From assembly GCF_014694455.1 (NCBI RefSeq), contig NZ_JAAUWT010000012.1, positions 1-64,000 on the forward strand: 64,000 bases of DNA, written 5' to 3'. Positions within the stretch are counted from its first letter, which is position 1. Each line of letters starts with the position of its first letter. The DNA comes from Vibrio sp. S9_S30 (GTDB lineage Bacteria > Pseudomonadota > Gammaproteobacteria > Enterobacterales > Vibrionaceae). A model generated the notes under the pieces. The model saw nothing but the letters and a program-made list of their open reading frames with translations, made no database searches and had not been told where the DNA came from. A program made the position numbers and the translations under genes. This document shows positions 48,107 through 59,656 of this stretch, piece by piece.

Positions 48107-50383
48107 ATGCTAAATAAAGAACTAGAGTCGAGCCTTAATAGTGCTTTTGCTCGTGCGAGAGACAAACGCCATGAATTCATGACCGTTGAACATCTGCTCC
48201 TCGCATTACTCGACAACGACGCTGCAAAGGAAGCACTAAAAGCATGCCAAGCTGACCTGGAGGTTCTTCGCCAGGAGCTGGATACATTTATCGATCAAAC
48301 GACACCTCTCATTCCAGAAAACGATGAGACAAGAGAAACTCAACCAACTCTAAGCTTTCAACGCGTATTACAACGGGCCGTTTTCCACGTCCAATCTTCA
48401 GGGCGCAGTGAAGTAACGGGTGCGAATGTATTGGTTGCTATCTTTAGTGAGCAAGAATCTCACGCGGCTTACCTACTCAAGAAAAACGACATTAGTCGCT
48501 TAGATATCGTTAACTATATTTCACATGGAATCAGTAAATCGCCGCAAAATAACAGTGAAGAAGATTCGTCTTCTAATGTGTTTGGTGAAGAGTCCACTTC
48601 AGAAGACGGTAACTCTGAAGAGCGATTAGAAAATTTTGCAACGAACCTAAATCAGATTGCAAAACAAGGTCATATTGACCCGCTTATTGGTCGAGATAAA
48701 GAACTTGAGCGAACCATTCAAGTGCTTTGTCGTCGTCGCAAAAACAACCCATTATTGGTTGGTGAGGCAGGCGTCGGAAAAACAGCCATTGCTGAAGGGC
48801 TAGCTTGGCGAATTGTAGAAGGTCAAGTGCCTGAAGTGATCAAAGACAGTGTCATTTATTCTCTGGATATTGGCTCTTTACTTGCTGGTACTAAGTATCG
48901 TGGGGACTTTGAAAAACGATTCAAAGGAATACTTAAGCAGTTAGAAAAAGAAGAAGATGCAATTCTGTTTATTGATGAGATCCATACTATCATCGGAGCA
49001 GGTGCCGCATCAGGTGGGCAAGTCGATGCCGCTAATTTGATTAAACCACTCCTTAGCAGTGGCAAGCTGCGTTGCATCGGTTCTACAACCTATCAAGAAT
49101 ACAGCAATATATTTGAAAAGGAGCGTGCACTTTCACGTCGTTTCCAAAAAATCGATATCGTAGAGCCTTCGTTGGACGATACGACTAAGATTTTGATTGG
49201 TCTCAAACCTAAATATGAAGCTCATCATGAGGTTCGCTACACCAAGCAGGCTTTACGTGCTGCGGTAGAACTTTCAGCGAAGTACATCAATGAACGCCAT
49301 TTGCCCGATAAAGCGATAGATGTGATTGATGAGGCGGGTGCACGCAGCCGATTGGCTCCTGCAAGCCGTCGAAAGAAAACGGTTGGTGTTTCCGATATTG
49401 AGAACATGGTTGCCAAAATGGCTCGTATTCCGGAAAAATCCGTATCTTCGTCGGATAAAGATATCCTGCTGAATCTTGATGAAAAAATGAAGATGTTGGT
49501 ATTTGGTCAAGACCCAGCAATCGAAGTATTGAGCGAGGCAATCAAACTTACTCGAGCAGGATTAGGGGCGGATAACAAACCTGTTGGTTCGTTCTTATTT
49601 GCCGGTCCTACTGGTGTCGGTAAAACAGAAGTAACAGTTCAACTTTCTAAGTTACTTGGTGTTGAGTTGTTGCGTTTCGATATGTCTGAATATGGTGAGC
49701 GCCACTCTGTCAGCCGTTTGATTGGTGCGCCTCCAGGTTACGTTGGTTATGACCAAGGCGGTTTGTTGACTGATGCTGTGATTAAACATCCACATTCCGT
49801 TGTGCTCTTAGATGAGATTGAAAAAGCGCACCCAGATATCTTTAACCTGCTGCTGCAAGTTATGGATAACGGTACGTTAACGGACAACAATGGACGCAAA
49901 GCGGATTTCCGTAATGTGATTCTGGTTATGACAACCAACGCTGGCGTTGCAGAGACGGTTAAGAAGTCTATTGGTCTGATTCAGCAAGATCATAGCCATG
50001 ATGCCATGGGTGAGATTAAGAAAGTATTCACTCCTGAGTTTCGTAACCGTTTGGATAACATCATTTGGTTTAATAGCTTAGATGAAAGTGTGATTCACCA
50101 AGTCGTTGATAAGTTTATTGTTGAGCTTCAGGCGCAGCTTGATTCTCGTGGTGTATCCATGGAAGTATCTGAGGACGCTCGCCACTGGTTAGCGCACAAA
50201 GGCTACGATAAGACCATGGGGGCGAGACCAATGGCTAGGGTGATACAGGAAAACCTTAAGAAACCTCTTGCCAATGAGTTGCTCTTCGGCTCTCTTGTGG
50301 ATGGTGGAACAGTTAAGGTCACTCTAAAAGACGATGAATTGGTGTTCCATTATGAGAACAAGAAAGAAGCGGTCCCTCATTAA
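48107..50383 (+). CDS. clpA: ATP-dependent protease ATPase subunit ClpA
   Basis: 758-residue AAA+ unfoldase working with ClpP and ClpS. It has an N-domain (1-145) with repeats, the first AAA module with Walker [11 protein letters not shown] and [10 protein letters not shown], and a second module with [10 protein letters not shown] and [11 protein letters not shown], plus the loop IGLIQQD that contacts ClpP. ATG at 48107 has GGGGAGG upstream; the frame continues upstream but without a signal. 42 bases after clpS. Confidence 0.98.
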   Translation: MLNKELESSLNSAFARARDKRHEFMTVEHLLLALLDNDAAKEALKACQADLEVLRQELDTFIDQTTPLIPENDETRETQPTLSFQRVLQRAVFHVQSSGRSEVTGANVLVAIFSEQESHAAYLLKKNDISRLDIVNYISHGISKSPQNNSEEDSSSNVFGEESTSEDGNSEERLENFATNLNQIAKQGHIDPLIGRDKELERTIQVLCRRRKNNPLLVGEAGVGKTAIAEGLAWRIVEGQVPEVIKDSVIYSLDIGSLLAGTKYRGDFEKRFKGILKQLEKEEDAILFIDEIHTIIGAGAASGGQVDAANLIKPLLSSGKLRCIGSTTYQEYSNIFEKERALSRRFQKIDIVEPSLDDTTKILIGLKPKYEAHHEVRYTKQALRAAVELSAKYINERHLPDKAIDVIDEAGARSRLAPASRRKKTVGVSDIENMVAKMARIPEKSVSSSDKDILLNLDEKMKMLVFGQDPAIEVLSEAIKLTRAGLGADNKPVGSFLFAGPTGVGKTEVTVQLSKLLGVELLRFDMSEYGERHSVSRLIGAPPGYVGYDQGGLLTDAVIKHPHSVVLLDEIEKAHPDIFNLLLQVMDNGTLTDNNGRKADFRNVILVMTTNAGVAETVKKSIGLIQQDHSHDAMGEIKKVFTPEFRNRLDNIIWFNSLDESVIHQVVDKFIVELQAQLDSRGVSMEVSEDARHWLAHKGYDKTMGARPMARVIQENLKKPLANELLFGSLVDGGTVKVTLKDDELVFHYENKKEAVPH

Positions 50384-50417
50384 TTGAACCTAAAAAGTAC
50401 ACGAAGTACACGATATA

Positions 50418-50446
50418 AATGCGCCTCTCGAGGCGCATTTTTTATT
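50418..50446 (+). terminator. intrinsic terminator of clpS-clpA
   Basis: AATGCGCCTC/GAGGCGCATT stem (50418-50427 with 50430-50439) followed by TTTTTATT. Confidence 0.9.
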
Positions 50447-50594
50447 CCCCGCTCTCAGCTATGTCATTGAGCCTCATTGTTTTTCAATATTTCTTCCATT
50501 ATTGAAAAGCTTCATTCGTTTTTAATCTAATCTTTATGTTTGCTATGCAACGCTCAATGCTCCATGCAACGATAAGAAAAGTAAGGGGTTCCTT

Positions 50595-51632
50595 ATGCGT
50601 TGGCTTTACGTATGTTTGATGGCTTTTGTTCTTTCCGCTTGCGGAGGAAATAAAACGCATGTGGTTTTAGCACCAGAACATTTCTCAGGCATCATTGAAA
50701 GAATAGAAAATAACCAAGCAAACAACATACATGCATTAGTGGTATGGCAAGACAATAAAAAGATCGTTGAGGTCTTTCGAGAAGGGGGAGGGCGATATGG
50801 ACATATTCAGACTTCCAAAATGCCGATCGGTCGTGATGCGCTTCATAATGTTCATTCGGTGACAAAATCTTTTGTCGCAACACTCATTTTTATCGCCATT
50901 GATGAAGGTCGATTAGCCAATCTCGATGTCCCAGTTTTCAGTTTATTCCCCGAATACCAAAAAAAAGACTCTCAAGACAAGATGGCGATAACGGTAAGGC
51001 ATGTACTGAATATGTCTACTGGTTACGCACTTAATGAACACGTGATGCCTTACGGTATTGGAAACCCATTTCAGCGACACTATGCAGCAAAAGATTTGGA
51101 AGAGATGTTTCTGAATACGACGTTACGGTTTGAGCCGGGAAGCCAGTTTTGCTATAGCGGCCTGTCTACTATTGGACTCTCAAAAGTGATAGAGCGTATT
51201 TACGGTAAGCCATTTGCGACGGTTATGCGTGAGAAGCTATTTGAGCCACTTGGCATTAGCAATTATCGATGGATCAATCAACTGGGGTCTGGTGAGCCAG
51301 GAGCTGACTGGGGGCTAATGACCGATAGCGAATCCATGGGTAAATTTGGTCTGATGTTGCTGAACAACGGCAAATGGGAAGGTAAGCAAATTATCGCTTC
51401 TGAATGGGTTCAGTTGATCAAATATAGTGAGTTCAATCAAGGTGTTTTAGGGTATGGAATGCACTTTTGGCAATTGCCGCAACTTTCATCGGCTTATGCC
51501 GCGATGGGCTATGGAGAGCAATACATTATTGTTATTCCCAGCAAACACGCCGTTATCGTTACTACCGGAGGCAATTACAACCAAGGTCATCAAATTCTCA
51601 ATTTAGCGCAACAGGTGTCCCAATTGCTGTGA
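50595..51632 (+). CDS. serine hydrolase, beta-lactamase class C family, lipoprotein
   Basis: 345 residues. Lipobox LSAC (Cys16) after a short hydrophobic stretch, so probably membrane-anchored in the periplasm. Beta-lactamase/esterase fold: catalytic SVTK (SxxK) in NVHSVTKSFVATL, second motif CYSGLS where many relatives have YxN, and a late TTGG. More likely an esterase or peptidase than a true beta-lactamase. AGGGG precedes the ATG. It ends in a hairpin shared with infA. Confidence 0.88.
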   Translation: MRWLYVCLMAFVLSACGGNKTHVVLAPEHFSGIIERIENNQANNIHALVVWQDNKKIVEVFREGGGRYGHIQTSKMPIGRDALHNVHSVTKSFVATLIFIAIDEGRLANLDVPVFSLFPEYQKKDSQDKMAITVRHVLNMSTGYALNEHVMPYGIGNPFQRHYAAKDLEEMFLNTTLRFEPGSQFCYSGLSTIGLSKVIERIYGKPFATVMREKLFEPLGISNYRWINQLGSGEPGADWGLMTDSESMGKFGLMLLNNGKWEGKQIIASEWVQLIKYSEFNQGVLGYGMHFWQLPQLSSAYAAMGYGEQYIIVIPSKHAVIVTTGGNYNQGHQILNLAQQVSQLL

Positions 51633-51657
51633 ATCAGGTTTCGTGGAGGCTAACGCA

Positions 51658-51686
51658 AAAAACGGAGCATAGAGCTCCGTTTTTTG
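51658..51686. terminator. bidirectional terminator, serine hydrolase / infA
   Basis: ACGGAGC/GCTCCGT stem (51662-51668 with 51674-51680), A-run before and T-run after, so it can end transcription from both convergent genes. Confidence 0.85.
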
Positions 51687-51699
51687 TGTGTCTCGAAAA

Positions 51700-51918
<219 letters not shown>

Positions 51919-52002
51919 TTAATCCTCTTTAGAAATTTGGCTGAAATTTTTAACGATCGAATTCTGCCGTTAAAACAATAAAAAGTAAAGATGCGGCGTA
52001 TT

Positions 52003-52704
52003 CTACCCCCGCCACCGATGATTTACTAGCCTTTGATGAGGATGAAAGCGCACTTTGTAGTTCATGGCCTGACATTCGTCGATTTGATAACCCAAGTACA
52101 GCCACTGCTTACCGCTTTTTTTGCAGTAATCCAGTTGAAGAAGTACGCACAATGTGCCGAGAGAAAGTTCAGAGTTGGGGGTATAGAAGGTGTAAAAAGC
52201 CGATGCACAGTTAGACATGACGTCAGTCACAGCGACACCAATTAATTTATCTTCTTCATAAACGTGCAAAAACTGAGTGTTGAGCCACTCATTTTGAGCG
52301 AAATCGGCAAAGTCCTGTTTCTGTGGAGGGTACATGCTACCCTCACGATGACGTTCATTGATGTATTGTTCGTATACATCAAACCATTCATCATCGAGCG
52401 AGCTTTTCATTTTCCATTCAACATTTTTAGCCTTGTTCAGCAATCGTTTCTGACTTTTAGACGGTTTGAAATCAGAGACGGCGACTCTGAGAGACTGGCA
52501 GGCATTGCATTGTTCACATTGAGGTTTATAGATAGCATTCCCACTTCGGCGGAAGCCATTCGCCATGAGCAACTCATAACCTGAGCAGGTATGCAATACA
52601 TCATCTAAGACCACAGCAACGCGCTCTTGGTGCTCGTCTAAATAGCTGCAATCATGGGATTCAGTCATCCCAATACGGATTAGAGTTTGATCTTTCTGAT
52701 TCAC
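52003..52704 (-). CDS. bpt: aspartate/glutamate leucyltransferase
   Basis: Transfers leucine from tRNA to N-terminal Asp or Glu of proteins, marking them for ClpS-ClpAP. 233 residues of the ATE/Bpt family. N-terminal Cys motif CNACQSLRV with the preceding CEQ, and HREGSMYPP in the centre, then FYTFYTPN and SLGTLCVLLQLDYCKKSG. The start is GTG (52702-52704) with GGGGAG upstream, overlapping the aat stop by four bases, so translation is coupled. Confidence 0.95.
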   Translation of the reverse strand: MNQKDQTLIRIGMTESHDCSYLDEHQERVAVVLDDVLHTCSGYELLMANGFRRSGNAIYKPQCEQCNACQSLRVAVSDFKPSKSQKRLLNKAKNVEWKMKSSLDDEWFDVYEQYINERHREGSMYPPQKQDFADFAQNEWLNTQFLHVYEEDKLIGVAVTDVMSNCASAFYTFYTPNSELSLGTLCVLLQLDYCKKSGKQWLYLGYQIDECQAMNYKVRFHPHQRLVNHRWRG

Positions 52705-53426
52705 GACAACTCCCCTGAAATCGGACTTTCAAGTATTTGGGGTTGGTAGCATTGCTTAGATACGTGTTTTGTTTTTAGAATTTCCAGCATATCAATAAAA
52801 TCAGCTCGGCTACATTCAGCAGCCCCCAAAGATTGCAAATGCGCATTCATTAGCTGGCAGTCAATTAATGCGCCTCCATTACGCTGAAAATGTTGGCAAA
52901 AATGCCAGAGAGCCACTTTTGATGCATTTCTCTGTATGCTAAACATAGACTCTCCACAAAAGACTTGTCCAATTTCCACCCCATATAATCCACCAACAAT
53001 CTGGTCTTTGAGCCAAACTTCCACCGAATGCACATGCCCAAGTGATGCAAGACGTTGATACGCCTCTCTCATTTCTTCGACCAGCCAAGTTTCATCGGGC
53101 GATCTTGTTTCCGCGCACAAGGTGATAACTTCTTTGGTTGCTTTATTAATGGAAACTTCATAGCCCGATTTGCGAAAATATTTTTTGAGACTTTTTGCCG
53201 GTTTGAATGTCTTAGGATCGAACGTTGCACGAACGCTAGGGCTCCACCATAAAATAGGTTCATTGTGGCTATACCAAGGGAAAATACCTTGCTGGTATGC
53301 TGAAAGTAGTCGGTCGGGATGAAGGTCTCCACCCATGGCAATTAACCCATCAGGGTTATCCAGTGCTTCCTTGGTTGAGGGAAAGCTTTGTCGATCAGTG
53401 CTAAGCTCAGGTAGAAAAATCTTCAT
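52701..53426 (-). CDS. aat: leucyl/phenylalanyl-tRNA-protein transferase
   Basis: Adds Leu or Phe to N-terminal Lys or Arg of proteins for ClpS-ClpAP degradation. 241 residues. It shows GLIAMGGDLHPDRLLSAYQQGIFPWY near the N-terminus, ILWWSPSVRATFDP, and VEVWLKDQIVGGLYGVEIGQVFCGESMFS. With bpt, clpS and clpA it makes up an almost complete N-degron set within 6 kb. Confidence 0.97.
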   Translation of the reverse strand: MKIFLPELSTDRQSFPSTKEALDNPDGLIAMGGDLHPDRLLSAYQQGIFPWYSHNEPILWWSPSVRATFDPKTFKPAKSLKKYFRKSGYEVSINKATKEVITLCAETRSPDETWLVEEMREAYQRLASLGHVHSVEVWLKDQIVGGLYGVEIGQVFCGESMFSIQRNASKVALWHFCQHFQRNGGALIDCQLMNAHLQSLGAAECSRADFIDMLEILKTKHVSKQCYQPQILESPISGELS

Positions 53427-53460
53427 ATCAACTATTTTGGCAGAATTTTGGGAAATTATA

Positions 53461-53916
53461 ATGAGAAAAATATTGCTAATGTTATTAATTATTCCTGTTT
53501 TTGTGCAGGCTGAATACCAAAGAAATCAGGCGAGAACCGTAAATGAAGTGGTTTATGGCAAGGTAGACAGTATTCGTTATATTACCGATCAGCAGGTAGT
53601 AGAGTCGAAATCCAGTGGTTGGCAAACCTTGGCCGGTGCGACAATAGGGGGTTTGATTGGGCATCAATTTGGTGGTGGAACAGGTAAGCAAGTTGCCACA
53701 GTTGTAGGTGCCGTTGCAGGTGCTGGTATCGCCCATGATAGGTCTAATCAAGTTTATCGAATAGAGCATAAATTAGTGGAAATTCTGATAGATACGGATA
53801 AAGGGGAGCTTGTTAATGTGATACAAGATGTGGATGCTAATATGTTATTTCAACGTGGGGACTCAGTTAGAATTTTGTACTTTGATAACGGCGTGCGAGT
53901 AGACATTGCTTACTGA
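53461..53916 (+). CDS. glycine-zipper 2TM-domain envelope protein
   Basis: 151 residues. A signal peptide (MRKILLMLLIIPVFVQA) is followed by a glycine-zipper segment LAGATIGGLIGHQFGGGTGK and VVGAVAGAGIAHD (Rickettsia 17-kDa/SlyB-like pattern), then a C-terminal beta-rich domain. Processing by signal peptidase I is likely because no lipobox Cys is present. Likely outer-membrane or periplasmic; function unknown. The ATG at 53461 gives the clean signal; the upstream extension overlaps aat on the other strand. Confidence 0.87.
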   Translation: MRKILLMLLIIPVFVQAEYQRNQARTVNEVVYGKVDSIRYITDQQVVESKSSGWQTLAGATIGGLIGHQFGGGTGKQVATVVGAVAGAGIAHDRSNQVYRIEHKLVEILIDTDKGELVNVIQDVDANMLFQRGDSVRILYFDNGVRVDIAY

Positions 53917-54067
53917 TGCATTTTTCCTTGTAGTCAGCTCAAATTAAAAGCATGTTTGCAAGGCAAACAGGTGCTAGCAAAGCACTCTGTTTTTGGTTAG
54001 TCTGCAAGTACGAAAAATAAAAACTCGCATTCGGATGTGTGAGACTATGCAGGAATAATCAACATAG

Positions 54068-55348
54068 ATGGAAAGCCTTACGTTACAACCCATTTCTCTC
54101 GTTTCTGGTGAGGTAAACTTACCTGGTTCAAAAAGTGTTTCAAACCGTGCCCTTCTTTTAGCCGCTTTGGCTTCTGGTAAAACTCGACTCACCAATCTAT
54201 TGGACAGTGATGACATTCGCCATATGCTGAATGCGCTGACCAAACTAGGCGTGAGTTATCAGCTTTCAGACGATAACACTGTCTGTGAAGTGGAAGGTCT
54301 AGGCAGCAGTTTTAATGTTGAAAATGCTCAGGAGCTGTTTTTAGGAAATGCAGGAACCGCAATGCGCCCACTGGCGGCTGCGTTGTGTTTGGGGAGCGGC
54401 GAGTATGTACTTACTGGCGAACCAAGAATGAAAGAGCGACCAATAGGGCATTTAGTCGATGCGCTTAAGGCTGCTGGTGCTGATATCGAATACTTGGAGA
54501 ATGAACATTACCCGCCTTTGAAAATCAAAGGAACGGGGCTACAAGGTGGCACAGTAGACATTGATGGTTCAATTTCAAGCCAATTTTTAACAGCGTTTCT
54601 TATGTCGGCACCGCTAGCGGAAGGCGATATTAAGATCAATATTATTGGCGAGCTTGTTTCCAAACCGTACATCGATATTACCCTGCACATTATGAAGCAG
54701 TTCGGTGTGGACGTGATCAATCATGATTACCAATCCTTTGTGGTTCCTTCAGGGCAGTTTTATAAGGCGCCTGGTGACTTCTTAGTGGAAGGCGACGCTT
54801 CTTCTGCTTCTTATTTTCTTGCCGCTGCAGCAATAAAGGGTGGGGAAATCAAAGTGACTGGTATCGGTAAAAACAGCATCCAAGGTGACATTCAGTTTGC
54901 CGATGCACTTGAAAAAATGGGTGCTGGAATTGAGTGGGGCGACGATTATGTGGTGTCACGTCGAGGTGAATTGAAAGCCATTGATTTAGATTTTAACCAC
55001 ATACCTGATGCCGCAATGACGATAGCGACAGCAGCGCTGTTTGCGGAAGGCACAACGGTTATTCGTAACGTGTATAACTGGCGCGTAAAGGAAACGGATC
55101 GTTTGTCTGCAATGGCAACAGAGTTGCGTAAAGTGGGGGCGGAAGTCGAAGAGGGTGAAGATTACATCGCGATTACACCAACGCCTAATCTCAAGCATGC
55201 CGCCATTGATACATACGATGATCATCGTATGGCAATGTGTTTCTCTTTGGTTGCGTTAAGCGATACGCCAGTGACAATTAACGATCCTAAGTGTACATCA
55301 AAAACTTTTCCAGATTACTTTGAGAAATTGGCCAGCCTAAGTCAATAA
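54068..55348 (+). CDS. aroA: 3-phosphoshikimate 1-carboxyvinyltransferase (EPSP synthase)
   Basis: Sixth step of the shikimate pathway, joining shikimate-3-phosphate and PEP. 426 residues of the class I enzyme. Motifs [52 protein letters not shown], and [12 protein letters not shown] near the C-terminus. The ribosome-binding site is weak and distant. Ends in a clear hairpin terminator, convergent with yciN. Confidence 0.98.
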   Translation: MESLTLQPISLVSGEVNLPGSKSVSNRALLLAALASGKTRLTNLLDSDDIRHMLNALTKLGVSYQLSDDNTVCEVEGLGSSFNVENAQELFLGNAGTAMRPLAAALCLGSGEYVLTGEPRMKERPIGHLVDALKAAGADIEYLENEHYPPLKIKGTGLQGGTVDIDGSISSQFLTAFLMSAPLAEGDIKINIIGELVSKPYIDITLHIMKQFGVDVINHDYQSFVVPSGQFYKAPGDFLVEGDASSASYFLAAAAIKGGEIKVTGIGKNSIQGDIQFADALEKMGAGIEWGDDYVVSRRGELKAIDLDFNHIPDAAMTIATAALFAEGTTVIRNVYNWRVKETDRLSAMATELRKVGAEVEEGEDYIAITPTPNLKHAAIDTYDDHRMAMCFSLVALSDTPVTINDPKCTSKTFPDYFEKLASLSQ

Positions 55349-55366
55349 TTAGAGCGTAACCTAAAG

Positions 55367-55398
55367 AGCCCCAGCAACGATGTTTCTGGGGCTTTTGT
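55367..55398 (+). terminator. intrinsic terminator of aroA
   Basis: AGCCCCAG/CTGGGGCT stem (55367-55374 with 55386-55393) followed by TTTGTC. On the other strand CTCTTTAGG follows, so it may also serve yciN. Confidence 0.85.
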
Positions 55399-55644
55399 CT
55401 ACTCTAAGGTAAATTCTTTAGACAACTGATGAGCAAGATATTTGAACATATTGAAAACAGCGGGTGTTCGTTCACTAGGCAGTCCTTGTTCATTTAAAAA
55501 GTATTCACCTTTAAAGATCAATACCCCATCTTTTTCTATAACGGAATCTGCTCGCATACCTTCTAAATATTCGTCATGTTCTTGAATAATGTTGTTGGCG
55601 ATGAGCAGTAAATCAAACTCAGAAATGCTTTTTTTTGAACTCAT
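55399..55644 (-). CDS. yciN: YciN family protein (DUF2498)
   Basis: 81 residues. Recognised by GVLIFKGEYFLNEQGLPSE and AVFNMFKYLAHQLS. E. coli yciN also neighbours topA. Function unknown. AGAGG precedes the ATG. Confidence 0.93.
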   Translation of the reverse strand: MSSKKSISEFDLLLIANNIIQEHDEYLEGMRADSVIEKDGVLIFKGEYFLNEQGLPSERTPAVFNMFKYLAHQLSKEFTLE

Positions 55645-56037
55645 GAAAACCTCTAATTATCGATGAGGGAAGGGTACTGATGTGGCATAAATTATCAAGG
55701 ATTCTCTATGCATTTCGCTATTGTTGCATAGATACGGCAAGGTGAAATCAGCTCTTTTTTGTGAGCCATTACAGAAATCCACTATTTTCTCTAGTCTACG
55801 ACTCATCTCATGATTACTATGTGCGCAATTTTGACAAGGTACATAGACGTTCAAAGCGCTTACTACCCTATATGATCCCAGTTTTCTGATTGACCAGATG
55901 TCGACCACTCAGAGTTGAAATGTAAAAAACTGGTTGACCTTCTTATAAACTCGCACAATAGTAAAAAAAGAAGCAATGAGCCAGTATGGCGTGCGCTATT
56001 TAATGCGCAATCGAATTTGAGGACGTTTGAGTCAGTT
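55645..56037. other. divergent promoter region, yciN / topA
   Basis: 393 bases, expected to hold the topA promoters. A TTGACA and a TATGAT are present but too far apart to pair. In-frame extension of topA into this region starts with no signal and was not accepted. Confidence 0.5.
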
Positions 56038-58668
56038 ATGGGTAAATCTCTCGTTATAGTGGAATCACCTGCCAAGGCAAAGACTATTAATAAGTACCTT
56101 GGTAAAGACTATATAGTTAAGTCGAGCGTGGGGCACATACGTGATCTCCCGACGGCTGGGCAAAGTACTGGCACAAAGAAAGCGGCAGCTGTGTCGACAA
56201 AAGGTATGAGTGCTGAAGAAAAAGCGCGCATCAAAAAAGAAAAAGATCGCAAAGCTCTGATCAAAAAGATGGGTATCAACCCATATAAAGAGTGGGAAGC
56301 GAATTACCAAATTCTGCCAGGCAAAGAGAAAGTTGTATCAGAATTGCAGAAACTGGCCAAAGACGCTGAATACGTTTATCTCGCAACCGATTTGGATCGT
56401 GAAGGAGAGGCGATTGCGTGGCACCTTCGCGAGATAATCGGTGGTGATGAAGCACGCTACAAGCGAGTTGTATTTAATGAAATCACTAAGAATGCTATTC
56501 AGCAAGCATTTGAAACCCCTGGTGAACTTAACCAAGATGGCGTAAATGCACAGCAAGCACGTCGTTTCATGGACAGAGTTGTGGGCTTTATGGTCTCGCC
56601 ACTGCTTTGGAAAAAAGTGGCACGTGGATTGTCTGCTGGTCGAGTTCAGTCTGTTGCGGTTAAATTGCTAGTTGAGCGTGAACGTGAAATCAACGCCTTC
56701 ATCCCTGAAGAATTTTGGGATATTCATGCCAACACTAAGACCGCGGATAAAACGGATTTTCGTTTGCAAGTGGCGCAGAAAAATGGTGAGGCGTTCAAGC
56801 CAGTCAATGAATCACAAGCGAGCGCGGCAGTTTCTGATTTAGAAAAAGCACAATATGAAGTATGCAAGCGCGAAGATCGCCCTACGAAAAGTAAACCCTC
56901 TGCTCCATACATCACCTCGACACTGCAACAAGCTGCGAGCACTCGTTTAGGTTACGGTGTGAAGAAAACCATGATGTTGGCTCAGCGTTTGTATGAAGCG
57001 GGCTACATCACTTACATGCGTACTGATTCCACCAATTTAAGTTCTGAAGCCGTGGAAGCCGTGCGTGGTTTCATCGGATCTGAGTTTGGAGATAAGTATC
57101 TTCCAGCTAAACCCATAGTTTATGGTAGCAAAGAAGGCGCACAGGAAGCTCACGAAGCGATTCGTCCTTCTAGTGTGGAAGTTAAAGAGCGGGACCTCCA
57201 AAGCATGGACAAAGACGCTCACAAGCTTTATCAGCTAATTTGGAATCAATTTGTAGCGTGTCAAATGACACCGGCTCAATATGACTCAACGACATTGAGT
57301 GTAAAAGCGGCAGAATATACGTTGAAAGCGAAAGGACGAATTCTGAAGTTTGACGGCTGGACTCGTGTTCAACGTCCTATGGGTAAGAACGAAGACCAGA
57401 TACTACCCGCAGTTCAAATTGGTGATGTGCTTGAGCTTGTTGCGTTAGATCCAAAGCAACATTTTACCAAGCCACCTGCACGCTTCACTGAAGCCGCATT
57501 GGTTAAAGAGCTCGAAAAACGTGGCATCGGTCGTCCTTCAACTTACGCTTCTATCATTTCTACGATTCAAGATCGTGGTTATGTAAAAGTGGATCAGCGA
57601 CGTTTCTATGCGGAAAAAATGGGTGAAATCGTTACTGACCGTTTGGATGATAGCTTTAATGACCTAATGAACTACGACTTCACTGCTCGCATGGAAGAAA
57701 AACTGGACCAAATTGCGGTAGGTGATGCTAACTGGAAAGCCGTTCTAGATAACTTCTTTACTGACTTTACTGGTGATCTTGAGAAGGCGGAGTTGGAAGA
57801 AGATCTTGGAGGCATGCGCCCTAACAATATCGTTTTAACGGATATAGAATGCCCAACGTGTTCACGTCCTATGGGTATTCGCACAGCCTCTACTGGTGTT
57901 TTCTTAGGTTGTTCTGGGTATGCCTTACCACCAAAAGAGCGTTGCAAAACCACCATAAACTTAGGTGATGAAGAGGGGATTATCAATGTTCTTGAAGAGG
58001 ATGTTGAAACCGCTGCGCTTCGTGCCAAAAAACGTTGTCCAAAGTGCGAAAATGCAATGGATGCATACCTTATCGACGAAAAGCGAAAAATGCATGTTTG
58101 TGGGAACAACCCAAACTGTGATGGTTACTTAGTCGAACACGGTGAGTTTAAAGTTAAAGGTTACGATGGTCCGCTTGTTGAATGTGACAAGTGTGGTTCT
58201 GACATGGTTCTAAAGAACGGTCGTTTCGGCAAATATATGGATTGCACGAGTGAAGATTGTAAGAACACTCGTAAGATTTTGAGAAATGGTGAAGTCGCTC
58301 CACCGAAAGAGGATCCTGTGCATTTCCCTGAATTGCCATGTGAAAACTCAGATGCGTATTTTGTGTTACGTGATGGAGCTTCTGGTTTATTTATGGCCGC
58401 GAGCAACTTCCCTAAATCGCGTGAAACACGGGCGCCTTTAGTTGAAGAGCTGGTTCGGTTCAAGGAGCGTTTGCCGCCAAAATTCGAATACTTGACGACT
58501 GCACCCACTCACGATCCAGACGGGCGTCCAACCGTTGTGCGCTTCAGCCGAAAGTCGAAAGAAAACTATGTGCGTTCTGAAGAAGATGGCAAGCCATCTG
58601 GTTGGACTGGCTTATACATTGATGGTCAATGGGAAGTGACGGATAAGCGTAAAAAAACAAAATCCTAA
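56038..58668 (+). CDS. topA: DNA topoisomerase I
   Basis: Type IA topoisomerase relaxing negative supercoils. 876 residues. The TOPRIM domain is at the N-terminus ([36 protein letters not shown]), the active-site Tyr lies in [13 protein letters not shown], and C-terminal zinc ribbons start at [20 protein letters not shown] and [10 protein letters not shown]. The ATG at 56038 matches the family N-terminus. Confidence 0.98.
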   Translation: MGKSLVIVESPAKAKTINKYLGKDYIVKSSVGHIRDLPTAGQSTGTKKAAAVSTKGMSAEEKARIKKEKDRKALIKKMGINPYKEWEANYQILPGKEKVVSELQKLAKDAEYVYLATDLDREGEAIAWHLREIIGGDEARYKRVVFNEITKNAIQQAFETPGELNQDGVNAQQARRFMDRVVGFMVSPLLWKKVARGLSAGRVQSVAVKLLVEREREINAFIPEEFWDIHANTKTADKTDFRLQVAQKNGEAFKPVNESQASAAVSDLEKAQYEVCKREDRPTKSKPSAPYITSTLQQAASTRLGYGVKKTMMLAQRLYEAGYITYMRTDSTNLSSEAVEAVRGFIGSEFGDKYLPAKPIVYGSKEGAQEAHEAIRPSSVEVKERDLQSMDKDAHKLYQLIWNQFVACQMTPAQYDSTTLSVKAAEYTLKAKGRILKFDGWTRVQRPMGKNEDQILPAVQIGDVLELVALDPKQHFTKPPARFTEAALVKELEKRGIGRPSTYASIISTIQDRGYVKVDQRRFYAEKMGEIVTDRLDDSFNDLMNYDFTARMEEKLDQIAVGDANWKAVLDNFFTDFTGDLEKAELEEDLGGMRPNNIVLTDIECPTCSRPMGIRTASTGVFLGCSGYALPPKERCKTTINLGDEEGIINVLEEDVETAALRAKKRCPKCENAMDAYLIDEKRKMHVCGNNPNCDGYLVEHGEFKVKGYDGPLVECDKCGSDMVLKNGRFGKYMDCTSEDCKNTRKILRNGEVAPPKEDPVHFPELPCENSDAYFVLRDGASGLFMAASNFPKSRETRAPLVEELVRFKERLPPKFEYLTTAPTHDPDGRPTVVRFSRKSKENYVRSEEDGKPSGWTGLYIDGQWEVTDKRKKTKS

Positions 58669-58688
58669 AGAGTGAAAAATAGAATATT

Positions 58689-58716
58689 AAGGCAGCCAGT
58701 AGGCTGCCTTTTTTCG
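58689..58716 (+). terminator. intrinsic terminator of topA
   Basis: AAGGCAGCC/GGCTGCCTT stem with an AGTA loop (58689-58710) followed by TTTTCGTTT. Confidence 0.9.
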
Positions 58717-59656
58717 TTTCTTAGTCGACCATATGCAGCGCATATCCCAGATAGAGTACTCACTATAGGAAAGCTGCGTTCGTTTTACAGCAAATCCGCT
58801 GGCTGGCATTTGCCTATTTCTTTCAGCCGAAAAGTCGAACATTAAAGTGGTTCGGCTTGAGAGTGCGTCTATGCCGATCTGAGCTAAAAAAGAGAAAAAC
58901 AAAACGCTCAGTGTCTATTAACTTCTCACACAGGAAGTCACTGAAACGTCATTATTGGCGAGATTCGATGGACATAAAGAGGAGGTTGCAGAGCTCGATG
59001 CGATTATTTCTGTCGCTCATAACTTGAGCTTAAGTATTACGTCGTAGGAAATTGAAGCACTATCTCAATACGGGGATTTGGGTGATAAACAGTGTGAAGT
59101 CAGCCTAGTAATGACTTCAGTCCACCCACGGATACCAATTCGCTTCGAGTATTGATTGCACCAAAGTTGTGCGCTAATGCCTCGGTAAAAAACAATTAGT
59201 TAACGGATCCCTCACAGAAAGATTCACATAAGGCAAACGTTTGCTTGTGGTCGCGCACTTGTTGGCATGGATCGCAAAATAATGATTGTAATTGCATATG
59301 CATTAAGTTAAAAATAAGCTCATAAATCGCACTTCGTAAAGTATAAATATAAAAGTGCAAAATAATAAATATTAACAATATCAGTATTTTCGCTTGGTTT
59401 GCTTGATGGAATGAGAACGTTATTCATACTTTCCATTTCTTTAGACTTATAAATCAGGCTCACTATGTGAGTGGCAGTAATCTCTCTAAGGGTTGTTGAT
59501 AGAGTTGCACATTCGTGACACGTCGTGCGACGCATGCAATGTTGTGGCTTACCTCGGAGCCGAACGCTGTCTCTCCACATGGACGTATGACTCGATAATA
59601 GAAACACATGCGTTTCGTTAGTACGGTCATAAAACGATAAGATATGGAGATATATA
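58717..59656. other. long intergenic, topA to glgC
   Basis: 940 bases without a convincing gene. It holds a possible coding remnant (58922-59155), listed separately, and the glgC promoter near the right end, where the DNA becomes AT-rich. Minus-strand ORFs at 58687-58902 and 59320-59718 have no start signals. Confidence 0.55.
58922..59155 (+). pseudogene. possible decayed coding remnant
   Basis: 78 codons read in one frame with a single internal TAG (59045-59047). The translation is protein-like (VTETSLLARFDGHKEEVAEL..., EIEALSQYGDLGDKQ after the stop) and is preceded by a TAA. The family was not recognised. One internal stop in 78 codons is only weak evidence. Confidence 0.25.
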
